This document shows positions 1-7,100 of a DNA stretch of 10,720 nucleotides, piece by piece; position 1 is the first letter of the stretch, and each line of letters begins with the position of its first letter. Location: NCBI GenBank assembly GCA_964352225.1, contig CAYGRM010000236.1, positions 1-10,720 of the forward strand. Direction: 5' to 3'. The stretch comes from CAJQQY01 sp964352225 (GTDB taxonomy: Bacteria; Bacteroidota; Bacteroidia; Chitinophagales; Saprospiraceae). The translations under genes and the position numbers were made by a program. The notes under the pieces were generated by a model. It was not told where the DNA came from. It ran no database searches and saw only the letters and a program-made list of their open reading frames with translations.

Positions 1-88
1 TTATCAAGGATATTTTTTCGGAAAGGACAGTTTTAACTACTTCAACATTTCCTTCTTGAATGGCTTGGATGAACTTAGTTTCGGTCAT
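1..88 (-). CDS. Ankyrin-repeat-like protein, N-terminal fragment (runs off left edge)
   Basis: The ATG is at 86-88 on the minus strand and 29 codons are open to the window edge, so only the N-terminus is visible. The peptide begins MTETKFIQAIQEGNVEVVKT. The stretch from residue 6 (FIQAIQEGNVEVVKTVL) has the spacing of the first helix-turn-helix of an ankyrin repeat, where an A-x-x-x-G-x-x-x-x-V pattern is followed by a hydrophobic second helix. Ankyrin repeats mediate protein-protein contacts. No signal peptide is seen, so a cytoplasmic location is likely. The gene is divergent from the one at 150, with only 61 bp between the starts. A single half-repeat is thin evidence, and another helical protein is possible. 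Confidence 0.55.
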   Translation of the reverse strand, partial: MTETKFIQAIQEGNVEVVKTVLSEKISLI

Positions 89-149
89 TTTTTTACTTAA
101 AAATAAAACTAATTTTTAAAAAGGATGTTTTGAATAAAAATAAAATCTT

Positions 150-542
150 ATGTCCAATAGAGATCAAAATCTCAAAGCACTCCGTCCACTCATTCCCACT
201 ATTTCTGAGGAAACTATCACTAGCGATGCGGAGCATTTTCAAAATAAAACTTTACGTCCTATTTTGAAGCTGCAACATGACTTATTGTTACAAATTTTTC
301 AGCAATATGTAATTCATCGGAAAAATGTTTTCACAAAACTCTCTCCAGAGAAAAAACTTGAATACAACGAAAACAACATTCGTAAAGACTTGAAGTTCAG
401 GAGTTTACTGATAGGAACGGTGATCGGTCATTTTTCTCAAGAAGAATATCAAAATTATATTCAAAACGAAAATGAGTTAAGAAAGAGATTGATTAATATG
501 TTAATCGAAAGAATAAAAAGTGAATATGATAAATCTCTGTAA
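150..542 (+). CDS. Conserved-looking hypothetical protein, 130 aa
   Basis: The protein is small, soluble and helix-rich, with no signal peptide or membrane segment. It starts MSNRDQNLKALRPLIPTISE and has a middle segment FQNKTLRPILKLQHDLLL (about residues 30-47). The C-terminal half is charged (about residues 67-130), with IRKDLKFR, an IGTVIGHF turn and a final amphipathic helix rich in K, R and E. From memory, similar 130-residue proteins occur in many Bacteroidota and are sometimes labelled glyoxalase. I see no metal-ligand motif of that superfamily and do not adopt the name. The ATG at 150 follows an A/T-rich leader without a Shine-Dalgarno sequence, as is normal in this phylum. It converges on the response-regulator gene, with 45 bp between the stops. 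Coding status is likely and function is unknown. Confidence 0.75.
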   Translation: MSNRDQNLKALRPLIPTISEETITSDAEHFQNKTLRPILKLQHDLLLQIFQQYVIHRKNVFTKLSPEKKLEYNENNIRKDLKFRSLLIGTVIGHFSQEEYQNYIQNENELRKRLINMLIERIKSEYDKSL

Positions 543-569
543 AAAGGTTTAAAAGTTGATTGCTATATT

Positions 570-587
570 TAACTTCCATTGAAGTTA
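570..587. terminator. Weak stem-loop between convergent genes
   Basis: A 7-bp perfect inverted repeat (TAACTTC, loop CATT, GAAGTTA) fills much of the 45-bp gap between the stops of the 130-aa gene and the response regulator. Its position suits a shared bidirectional terminator. The stem is short and AT-rich, and neither side has a real T-run, so termination is only a guess. Confidence 0.3.
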
Positions 588-1283
588 TTAATCCCTCACA
601 TTCAAAATAAACCCAACTTTAAACACATTTTCAATGCTAATTTTTGGATCATTTTTTAATAATTTTCGAATTCGAGAAATAAAAACATCGAAACTTCGTC
701 CTAAAAAATAATCTCTTTTTCCATAAATCTGTTCAACCGCTTCTTCTCTTTTTAAGATTCGATTTTGGTTGAGACATAGTAATCGGAGCACCTCATTTTC
801 TTTCTCAGTAATTCTTCGGGACACATCTTTGTAGGAAAGTTCTTGACGCTGATAATCAAAAAAGTAGTCGCCAAGCTCAAATTGGGTAGGTAAAACATCA
901 GCTGGTTCATCTTTTTGATGCCTTCTGAGAATCACCTTTAATCGACATAATAATTCCTCTTCATCGAATGGTTTTGTTATAAAATCTTCGGCGCCTGCTG
1001 CATATCCTTTTAACTTATCTTCCCTCATCGAGCGAGCGGTCAAAAACAAAAATGGAATATCCTTTTTCTCTTTTTTAATTTGACTCGCCAAATTAAAACC
1101 ATCCATCTCTGGCATCATCACATCCAAAATGCAAATATCAAAGTTATGTTTTTTAAAACTCGTCAACCCTGATGCACCATTTCTACAAAGCTTTACCTTG
1201 AAATTTTGAGACTCTAAAAACTCCGACAACAACATTCCCAAATTAACATCATCTTCTACGATTAAAATATTTTGATTTGACAT
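588..1283 (-). CDS. OmpR/PhoB-family response regulator (RprY-like)
   Basis: This is a two-component transcription factor of 231 aa, a normal OmpR-family length. The receiver domain (residues about 5-121) has the acidic pair D11/D12, phospho-acceptor D54 in the CILDVMMPEMDG motif, T82, and K104 in the TKPF motif. All the residues needed for phosphorylation are present. The C-terminal winged-helix domain (about 134-230) has a recognition helix around R196-L209, beginning RSFDVFISRIRK. The protein is cytoplasmic and receives phosphate from the kinase encoded just upstream on the same strand, whose stop is 119 bp before this ATG. The order kinase then regulator and the domain make-up match the RprX/RprY type common in Bacteroidota, but the symbol is not assigned because orthology cannot be proved here. 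A likely target site is the 11-bp repeat array at 2773-2816. Confidence 0.95.
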   Translation of the reverse strand: MSNQNILIVEDDVNLGMLLSEFLESQNFKVKLCRNGASGLTSFKKHNFDICILDVMMPEMDGFNLASQIKKEKKDIPFLFLTARSMREDKLKGYAAGAEDFITKPFDEEELLCRLKVILRRHQKDEPADVLPTQFELGDYFFDYQRQELSYKDVSRRITEKENEVLRLLCLNQNRILKREEAVEQIYGKRDYFLGRSFDVFISRIRKLLKNDPKISIENVFKVGFILNVRD

Positions 1284-1319
1284 GGACTATTTATTTTAGA
1301 TTTAGTAAACGTACGTATT

Positions 1320-1395
1320 ACGAAGCTCCTGCTTCCTAACTCTAATTATAAAGCGGAAACTTCGCAACTCTAAATTTACGAAGCGGGAGCTTCGT
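1320..1395. repeat. Three tandem palindromic units in the kinase-regulator gap
   Basis: The 119-bp gap holds three related units at about 1320-1336, 1351-1365 and 1378-1395, with starts about 28 and 30 bp apart. Unit 3 is a perfect hairpin: ACGAAGC, loop GGGA, GCTTCGT. Unit 1 is the same hairpin (ACGAAGC, TCCT, GCTTC-T) with one decayed stem base. Unit 2 is a more degenerate version matching unit 3 at 12 of 15 bases. The spacers repeat the word AACTCTAA. Unit 1 and unit 3 also pair with each other over 16 bp with one mismatch, which could give a long stem. No T-run follows, so this is not a simple terminator. It resembles an intergenic palindromic (REP-like) element and would fold in the kinase-regulator mRNA. 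Confidence 0.75.
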
Positions 1396-1402
1396 GGTAT
1401 GG

Positions 1403-2686
1403 CTATGAAGTATTTTTTGATGGTAAAAACAAATCGAATCGAGTTCCTTTATTTAGGTCGCTAATTACTTTAACAAAACCTTGATGGCGTTCCACAATCA
1501 TTTTCACATAAGCTAAACCCAAACCAAAACCTTGTTGATCATGAACATCTCCATTTTGAACACGTCGATATTTTTTAAAAACACCTTTTTGCTCTTTTTG
1601 ACCAATACCAATTCCATTATCTTCAAATTGAAAAAGAATTCCTTCATTTTCTTGTTTCATTCTGATTTTAATTTCGGGAGTAGCGCAAGAATATTTTAAA
1701 GCATTGTCCAATAAATTTCGGAAAGCATTTCCTAAATGAAATTTATCTCCTTCCAATTTTATATTTTCTTCATTAGAAAATAACAATACATTTGCATTTT
1801 TTTCTTTGATCTGAATATCCATTCCTTGAATTACATTTTGCAGCAGTTGCTTGGGACATAGGCTCTCTTTTTCTAGTTGATATTCTCCATTTTCTAATTT
1901 CGCTAAATGTAAAACTCTTTCGATCTGATGTTTTAATTTTCCACTCTCCTCTTTGACCACATCAAGATATTTATGATGAGTAGGTTCCGTTAATTTTTTT
2001 GATAAAAGATTTCCAGCCAAAGAAATATTCGTCAGCGGAGTTCTAAATTCATGCGCCATATTATTAAAAAACTCTTTGTTGATTTGAGCAATTTTTTTCT
2101 GACGAAGCAAGGTATAGTTAGCAAAGATGAAAACAGAAGTGATAAAAAATAGAATTAATATGGAGGAGAAAAACATGAATTTTAATTTCCCAAAAACATA
2201 ATCTCGTTTGTCTGGAAAAGTAATACTCATCACATAATTATCAGATTTTTCCAACGGATTCAACGCACATTGATAGGTAGGAAAAGTACCAAAACTTTTG
2301 AATGATTCTTTTTCTATTATCTCTACATCATAATCCATATCTATGGCATAAAATTGAAATGCTACAGCCAACATGCTATCCAATTTTGACCTCTCAAAAG
2401 GTGTTTTTGATCCTACTTTGAATTCATCACCATCTTGAAAGAAAGGAACACAGCCTGTTTCTTGTAGCAAAGGAGAACAGCCTGCGGTTGGAGATACACT
2501 ACATTTTGCAGGAGGTTCGACAATAATATTTCCTGCTGTGTAGCATAACGCAAGGCGAACCTTTTCATCAAATTGCTCCTCAATTAATCGTTGCGAATCA
2601 GCCAACCATTTGACTTGAAAACCAATTAAGGCAATCAAAACTATTGAGGAGGCTGCGATAACATACGATGTTCGGTTTGATTGCAT
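1403..2686 (-). CDS. Membrane sensor histidine kinase (RprX-like)
   Basis: This is an inner-membrane sensor kinase of 427 aa that should phosphorylate the response regulator downstream. TM1 is at about residues 8-27 and TM2 at about 169-190, enclosing a periplasmic sensor domain of roughly 140 residues. The cytoplasmic part has a HisKA dimerisation domain with H212 in the motif FNNMAHEFRTPLTN, then an HATPase_c domain. The ATP-binding motifs are an N-box around 320-332 (N324, N328), DNGIGIG at 356-362, FKKYRR from 370, and GFGLGL at 386-391. There is no obvious HAMP domain. The sensor domain has five cysteines (C48, C62, C70, C79, C140), three of them within 18 residues, so disulphide or metal sensing is conceivable but unproved. 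It is divergent from the secreted Cys-rich gene at 2965. The ATG at 2684-2686 leads directly into TM1. Confidence 0.95.
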   Translation of the reverse strand: MQSNRTSYVIAASSIVLIALIGFQVKWLADSQRLIEEQFDEKVRLALCYTAGNIIVEPPAKCSVSPTAGCSPLLQETGCVPFFQDGDEFKVGSKTPFERSKLDSMLAVAFQFYAIDMDYDVEIIEKESFKSFGTFPTYQCALNPLEKSDNYVMSITFPDKRDYVFGKLKFMFFSSILILFFITSVFIFANYTLLRQKKIAQINKEFFNNMAHEFRTPLTNISLAGNLLSKKLTEPTHHKYLDVVKEESGKLKHQIERVLHLAKLENGEYQLEKESLCPKQLLQNVIQGMDIQIKEKNANVLLFSNEENIKLEGDKFHLGNAFRNLLDNALKYSCATPEIKIRMKQENEGILFQFEDNGIGIGQKEQKGVFKKYRRVQNGDVHDQQGFGLGLAYVKMIVERHQGFVKVISDLNKGTRFDLFLPSKNTS

Positions 2687-2772
2687 GAGATTTATTTTTT
2701 GAAAAAATTTAAAACTTCGGTAGGAGGAATTCTTGCTACAAGATAAAGGATTATTCCTCGATGTTCTTGGTG

Positions 2773-2816
2773 TTTAACAGCTTTTTAACAAGTGAATAAC
2801 AGGTAAAAAACAGCTT
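2773..2816. promoter_or_regulatory. Predicted operator: four 11-bp direct repeats (PhoB/OmpR-type box)
   Basis: Four consecutive 11-mers share the core AACA at exactly 11-bp steps (2776, 2787, 2798, 2809): TTTAACAGCTT, TTTAACAAGTG, AATAACAGGTA, AAAAACAGCTT. On the minus strand the core reads CTGTTA or TTGTTA, close in form to PhoB half-sites. PhoB/OmpR-family dimers are known to bind direct repeats with 11-bp spacing. The array lies between the kinase/regulator operon and the divergent Cys-rich gene, and ends 17 bp before the -7 box at 2834. The sequence word and phasing are seen directly. Binding by the regulator encoded at 588-1283 is inferred. Confidence 0.65.
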
Positions 2817-2833
2817 TATGTTGGTCTCGTGAA

Positions 2834-2841
2834 TAACTTTG
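2834..2841 (+). promoter_or_regulatory. Bacteroidota -7 promoter element for the Cys-rich gene
   Basis: TAACTTTG matches the Bacteroidota primary-sigma consensus TAnnTTTG. No good TTG-type -33 element sits 19-21 bp upstream; that position is occupied by the last of the 11-bp repeats, as expected for an activator-dependent promoter. Transcription would start near 2848 and leave a leader of roughly 117 nt before the ATG at 2965. Confidence 0.55.
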
Positions 2842-2884
2842 TGGAGTAATTATTTTGTTTCGAAACATCTTTACTTTATCGGTA

Positions 2885-2947
2885 GCTCAGCGATTCTGAG
2901 TGGAACAGACTTTATTCCCTGGATTTCTATTTAGCGAAAATAAAGTC
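2885..2947 (+). other. Possible structured 5' leader of the Cys-rich gene
   Basis: Two inverted repeats lie in the predicted leader. The first is CTCAG/CTGAG at 2886-2890 and 2896-2900 (5-nt loop, extendable by a G-U pair). The second is GACTTTATT/AATAAAGTC at 2908-2916 and 2939-2947 (9-bp perfect stem, 22-nt loop), ending 17 nt before the start codon. They could modulate translation or mRNA stability. I recognise no known riboswitch. Confidence 0.3.
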
Positions 2948-2964
2948 AAATAAATTTTACTCTT

Positions 2965-3390
2965 ATGAAAAAAATATTCGTTGCTTTTACATTCGTATTT
3001 TTAACAGCTAGTTTTTCCAATCAACTCCTAGCTCAAACGAAAACTTGTACTCCTGAAGAAATTGCTGCTTGCAAAAAAGTCTGTGGAGACAAAATAGCCG
3101 CAAATTGTACTGTTGCTCAAAAAACAGCTTGTCAAAAAGTTTGCAATAATTCTTCAGAAGCAAAGGTAGCTTCTTATGATGGTTTTAAAATTCCAGCCAT
3201 TACTACTGCAAAGACTGCGTCATGTCAGAAAACGATGGCTACTTACGCTCCTGCTTCGTCAGTTAAATTGACAAAAAATGAAAAGGCAAGTTGCGTAAAG
3301 CATGATACTAAGATAGTAAAAAATGAGGAGGAATCAGCTGCGCCTATTGCTCAAAAGGTAGTTATGAAAACTACAGCCTCAAATAATTAA
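2965..3390 (+). CDS. Secreted Cys-rich small protein with duplicated Cys module
   Basis: This 141-aa protein has a Sec signal peptide (MKKIFVAFTFVFLTASFS, then NQLLA, cleavage likely after A23), so the mature part of about 118 residues is periplasmic or surface-exposed. The mature N-terminus is a tandem 20-residue duplication with the pattern C-x7-C-x3-C: C28, C36, C40, then C48, C56, C60, the copies being TCTPEEIAACKKVC and NCTVAQKTACQKVC. Two more cysteines lie at C87 and C110. The rest is Lys/Ala/Thr-rich and looks disordered. I do not recognise the family. Metal binding or a disulphide-stapled helical hairpin would fit the Cys spacing, but there is no direct evidence. It is divergent from a kinase with a Cys-bearing sensor domain and lies behind a predicted response-regulator operator, which suggests a stress-response or sensing role tied to that pair. 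An intrinsic terminator follows. Confidence 0.85.
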   Translation: MKKIFVAFTFVFLTASFSNQLLAQTKTCTPEEIAACKKVCGDKIAANCTVAQKTACQKVCNNSSEAKVASYDGFKIPAITTAKTASCQKTMATYAPASSVKLTKNEKASCVKHDTKIVKNEEESAAPIAQKVVMKTTASNN

Positions 3391-3415
3391 TTAGTAACTT
3401 TTTGAAGTTTTTGAC

Positions 3416-3449
3416 ATCCCATGTTGAATCAATCAACATGGGATTTTTT
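3416..3449 (+). terminator. Intrinsic terminator of the Cys-rich gene
   Basis: A perfect 12-bp stem (ATCCCATGTTGA at 3416-3427, TCAACATGGGAT at 3433-3444) with a 5-nt loop is followed by a T-run to 3449. It starts 26 nt after the stop codon. In the other direction no T-run follows, so it acts mainly on the plus strand. Confidence 0.9.
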
Positions 3450-3493
3450 CACAAGAAAAAGAGCAGTACTCAATTTTACCAAAAAAAAGATTT

Positions 3494-4083
3494 TTAAAAA
3501 GTATATCCAACTCCAAATCGAATTAACGCTTCTCCTCCTATATTAAAATTAAATCCAGCTTGCCGTCTCTGACTAGTGGTCAAAATAGGATTTTGAATTT
3601 CTTCGAAATCAAATCCAAATCCTAATAACTCAAATGGAAAATGTAAAATTAAATGAACTTTTGAAGTTAGATTAAATTTCAACCTTGGAACAAATCCTAA
3701 AACTAAAAAATACTGTTCTCTATCCCTCGAATAAAATTTATCATCAAAAGATTCAAATTTAGAAAAATGACCAAATAATCTCACCGCAGAACTAAAACCA
3801 ATTTTTAATTTTTCAGTACTCAATCTTTCAATCCATCGTCCTTTCTCAAAACGAAGTCCGATATTTAAATCATCTGAGCTCCCAGCAATCACATTTGTCG
3901 TAAACATGAGTGGTGGGTTATTAATTGTACTTGTATCAACGGTAGTTTCAATAATACTTCCTTTAGTACTCCTGGTTGAAAAAGAAAGACTCACTTCAAA
4001 AAATTTACTTTTGGTTTTGTCCTCTCGATAGTATGCTATTGCTGGAGAGTTAAAAGAAAAATGGAAAGAAATATTTTTTTCAT
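3494..4083 (-). CDS. Small outer-membrane beta-barrel-like protein, apparent frameshift in signal peptide
   Basis: The open frame 3494-4183 (229 codons) encodes alternating hydrophobic and polar strands ending in GVGYTF, with a terminal Phe typical of outer-membrane barrels. It has no signal peptide, and its first roughly 35 codons are made of the giant gene's terminator hairpin and T-run (4109-4156). A better start is the ATG at 4081-4083 in another frame. It reads MKKIFLSIFLLTL, a classic signal-peptide start, and then hits TAG at 4036-4038. In the long frame the next residues are PAIAYYRED. Joining the two gives MKKIFLSIFLLTL-PAIA with cleavage before YY, which needs just one extra base between about 4083 and 4045. 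I therefore read it as a gene of about 195 codons broken by a one-base deletion, a sequencing error, or slippage at the A7 run (4074-4080). The exact family is not recognised. The ATG is only 26 nt past the terminator T-run, so expression may depend on read-through. Confidence 0.7.
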
Positions 4084-4108
4084 AAAGCTTTAATTCTACA
4101 TTATTTTC

Positions 4109-4156
4109 AAAAAAAAATCGAATCAAAATTACATAAATATAATTTTGATTCGATTT
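4109..4156 (-). terminator. Intrinsic terminator of the giant surface-protein gene
   Basis: On the minus strand, 33 nt after the giant gene's stop, there is a perfect 17-bp stem (arms 4140-4156 and 4115-4131) with an 8-nt loop. It runs straight into nine T residues (A4109-A4117 on the plus strand, three of them in the stem). The stem is AT-rich but very long. It lies within the apparent 5' end of the next reading frame, which argues that those codons are not translated. Confidence 0.85.
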
Positions 4157-4188
4157 CCTTTTTATCAAAAACTGAAAGATCATTCGAG

Positions 4189-7100
4189 TTATCTCAAGAT
4201 CGTCACATCACCTTTTAACACAAGTCCTGCGGCAAAATCTAATCGAAGAATATAATAATAAGTTCCTTCTGGAAGCGGTTTTCCATTTTGATTAGTTCCG
4301 CCCCAATCATTATTATAGGGTTTTGCTTCATAGACTACATCTCCCCATCTATTGAAAACGATAAATTCATTATTGATATATTCATTAGGATTTTGAACTA
4401 AAATATCAAAAACAAAAAAATCATTTAAACCATCATCATTAGCGGTAATGGTATTTGTTTTTTGGTTGATCAAACTGTCTAAAGGAAGTGGATCTTTTAG
4501 ATTGACAGTTATGGTAACTAATGAAGTATCGCAAGCATCTAGGCAAATATCCGAGCAGAATTCGTATTCAAAAATTTCCGTTCCGATAAAATCTAGATTT
4601 GGAGTATAGGTAAAATTACCTCCACCATTATTCAAAAGAGTTCCATTCGCTACCGCGGTCAAATCTGTAAATTGTCCCGCACCAACTATATCATTAAGGC
4701 TAACATCTAAATCTAACACTTGATTTTCTTCCATCACATAAGTATCATCATTGGTAACTGAAACTTCATCTACAGTTACCACCACAGTATCAGAACTATA
4801 CTCAGGACATCCTAAAGCGGAAAGTGTCCAAACAAAAACATTCGATCCTGTTTGTAAATTCGTGACTTCGGTGGTTGGACTTGATGGATCAGTTGGGATG
4901 GAATTGCCAAGACTCAACCAAATTCCAGTAACGTCGGCAGGCAAATTCCCATCTAGGTTAGTTGTAATTTCACAAACTGAAAGATCACTTCCAGCATCTG
5001 CAAGTGGGAAAGTATTATTGAAAATAACTTCTACTGCTGTCGTCTCGGTACATCCAGATTGAATATCCGTAACTAACAAAGTATAAGTTCCGGCAGAAGA
5101 TACTTGAGGCATTAAAGTAGTTTCATCAAGGTCAATAGTTCCTCCATTGGAAGCTGTCCATAAGTAAGTAATATCTGGACCTGTAGATGAACCAGTTCCA
5201 TCCAAAAGAATTGAAATCACACCACAATCTAAATTGACAGGTGTAGTTGCTGTTGCGGTTACAGCTTGACTAGAAATTACATCAACTTGAGCGGTTGCAA
5301 AACATCCATTAGTCGTGTCAGTTACAGTCAAAGTATAAGTTCCAATTGCTTCTACTTCTGGGCTAAGGGTAGTTTCCGTTCCAGCAACGATAGTACCATT
5401 TCCGGAGGTCCATAAATAAATGAAATCATCTCCAGTTGAAGACCCAGAACCATCAAGAAAAATAGAAGTTGCAGTACATGGTAATTCAACTTCCATTCCT
5501 GCATCAGCAGTAGGAGCATCCGAGTCATCGATAATTTCTAAACTAATCGTATCAGAACATCCTGTCAAAGTATCTAAAGCAACAAACTCATAAATACCTG
5601 CTGCATCAGCTTGAATCATCAATTGAGTTGGATCAGCAGAAATAATATTTCCACCCATCATAGCTGTCCAATTGTAAACAACATCCATCGTCGAAGCATT
5701 TACCATTGCTTCCAAATTAACCAAATTAGTCTCACAGTCAAGATTCCCATCTGCCATGGCAGTTGCCATCACCAAACTGGTATCTACTAAAACTAATGCT
5801 CCATCTTGGTAAATACATCCTGTAATTGTATCAGTTACGGTAAACGTATAAAAGGCTTGAGCATCAACGGTAGGGGTTAATGTTTCAGTTCCATCTACAT
5901 AATTTCCATTCGGTCCAGTCACCCAAGAAAATACTTGATTTGCCAAAAGAACAGACGTTGAAGCATCGAGTGTTACAATTGGAGAGGCACAAGTGATGTT
6001 ACTTGAAATGTCAACCATAAGAATTGGAGTAGGATTCATTTGCTCTACAAATACATTAGCTGTATCAACACATCCATTACTCGTATTGGTTACACACAGA
6101 GTATATAAGCCTCCAACATTAGCTTCCGCGACTATTTCATCTTGTCCTGCTACAATATTCCCATTTGTAGTTTTCCAAAAATATTCAACTCCGGCAGTCG
6201 TCGAGCCAGTTCCATCTAACATCACAGTTGGTTCAGCACAATCAAACTCAACGGAGTCCTGAACCACCATAGCCACAGGAGGTGTATTATTTGAAGAAAC
6301 AAATAATTGATCAGATGCCGAGCAGTTATTATCAAGATTAGTGATAGTCAAAATATATCCTCCAGGCGCATTAACCGTTGGCATTAAAGTATTCTCATTT
6401 CCATCTATCACTATTCCTGAACCACTTGCTGCCACCCATTCAATGAAGAATCCTGGTCCACTAGAAGAAACCAAAGATGCATCTAAAGTTATTTCAGGAT
6501 TGGCACAAGTAATTGTTCCGTTCGCTCCAGCTTCTACGATTGGATAATCATCACTTTCAGTTACTACGACTGTATCCATATTCATGCATCCATTGATAGT
6601 ATCAGTTACTATAATTAAATATTCACCAGCCGAGGAAATGGAAGGGGTAAGTGTAGTAGAATTCCCAGGAGCATTTCCTTGAATCGCAGTCCATTGATAA
6701 ATATAATCTGATCCAGTCGAGGAATTAGAGCCATCTAAGGTAGCTGAAGTTTGGTCACAATCAAGTGCGAAATCAGCCCCAGCATCTGCATTGGGTGAAG
6801 TAATATTTTCGGTAACGACAACGCTTGCGGTATCTTTACAACCATTACTCAAGTCCGTCAAAATCAGATTATACGTTCCAATACCATCTACAATTAAATC
6901 TCCTTGAGGTGTAGCTCCTGAAATACTCCCATCTAAAGTTTCCCAATTTCCATTAACTCCAGGAGGATTTCCATTCATTTGTGATAAAAGAACCTCGGGA
7001 GTAGAGCAAGTAATTGGCCCAGAAGCAATTGGATTAGAAATAGGAGGAATCGTATCCATAAATACGGTCATCGAAGAAGTTGTCGTACAATTATTTATAG

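Noticed and set aside
1320..1395. The palindrome cluster as a CRISPR array.
   Set aside because: There are only three degenerate units, with short near-identical spacers and no cas genes. Real spacers would be unique.
2722..2777. A strong AGGAGG followed by a TTG-initiated 14-codon open frame on the plus strand.
   Set aside because: Shine-Dalgarno sequences carry little weight in Bacteroidota, the frame is tiny, and it lies upstream of the predicted plus-strand promoter. Probably chance.
2881..2900. A tRNA-like D-arm word (GGTAGCTCAGC) on the plus strand.
   Set aside because: No acceptor stem, anticodon arm or T-arm (GGTTCGA) follows at the right distance, and the sequence instead pairs as CTCAG/CTGAG. 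It is part of the leader, not a tRNA.
3245..3259. ACGCTCCTGCTTCGT inside the Cys-rich gene, resembling the palindromic unit of 1320-1395 with three bases missing.
   Set aside because: It lies in frame in a low-complexity coding stretch and lacks the hairpin arm and the AACTCTAA spacer. A single short similarity is not enough to call a repeat copy.
4084..4183. The first 33 or so codons of the long beta-barrel frame as a genuine N-terminus.
   Set aside because: They are encoded by the giant gene's terminator hairpin and T-run and do not form a signal peptide. The start at 4083 with a one-base frameshift explains the locus better.
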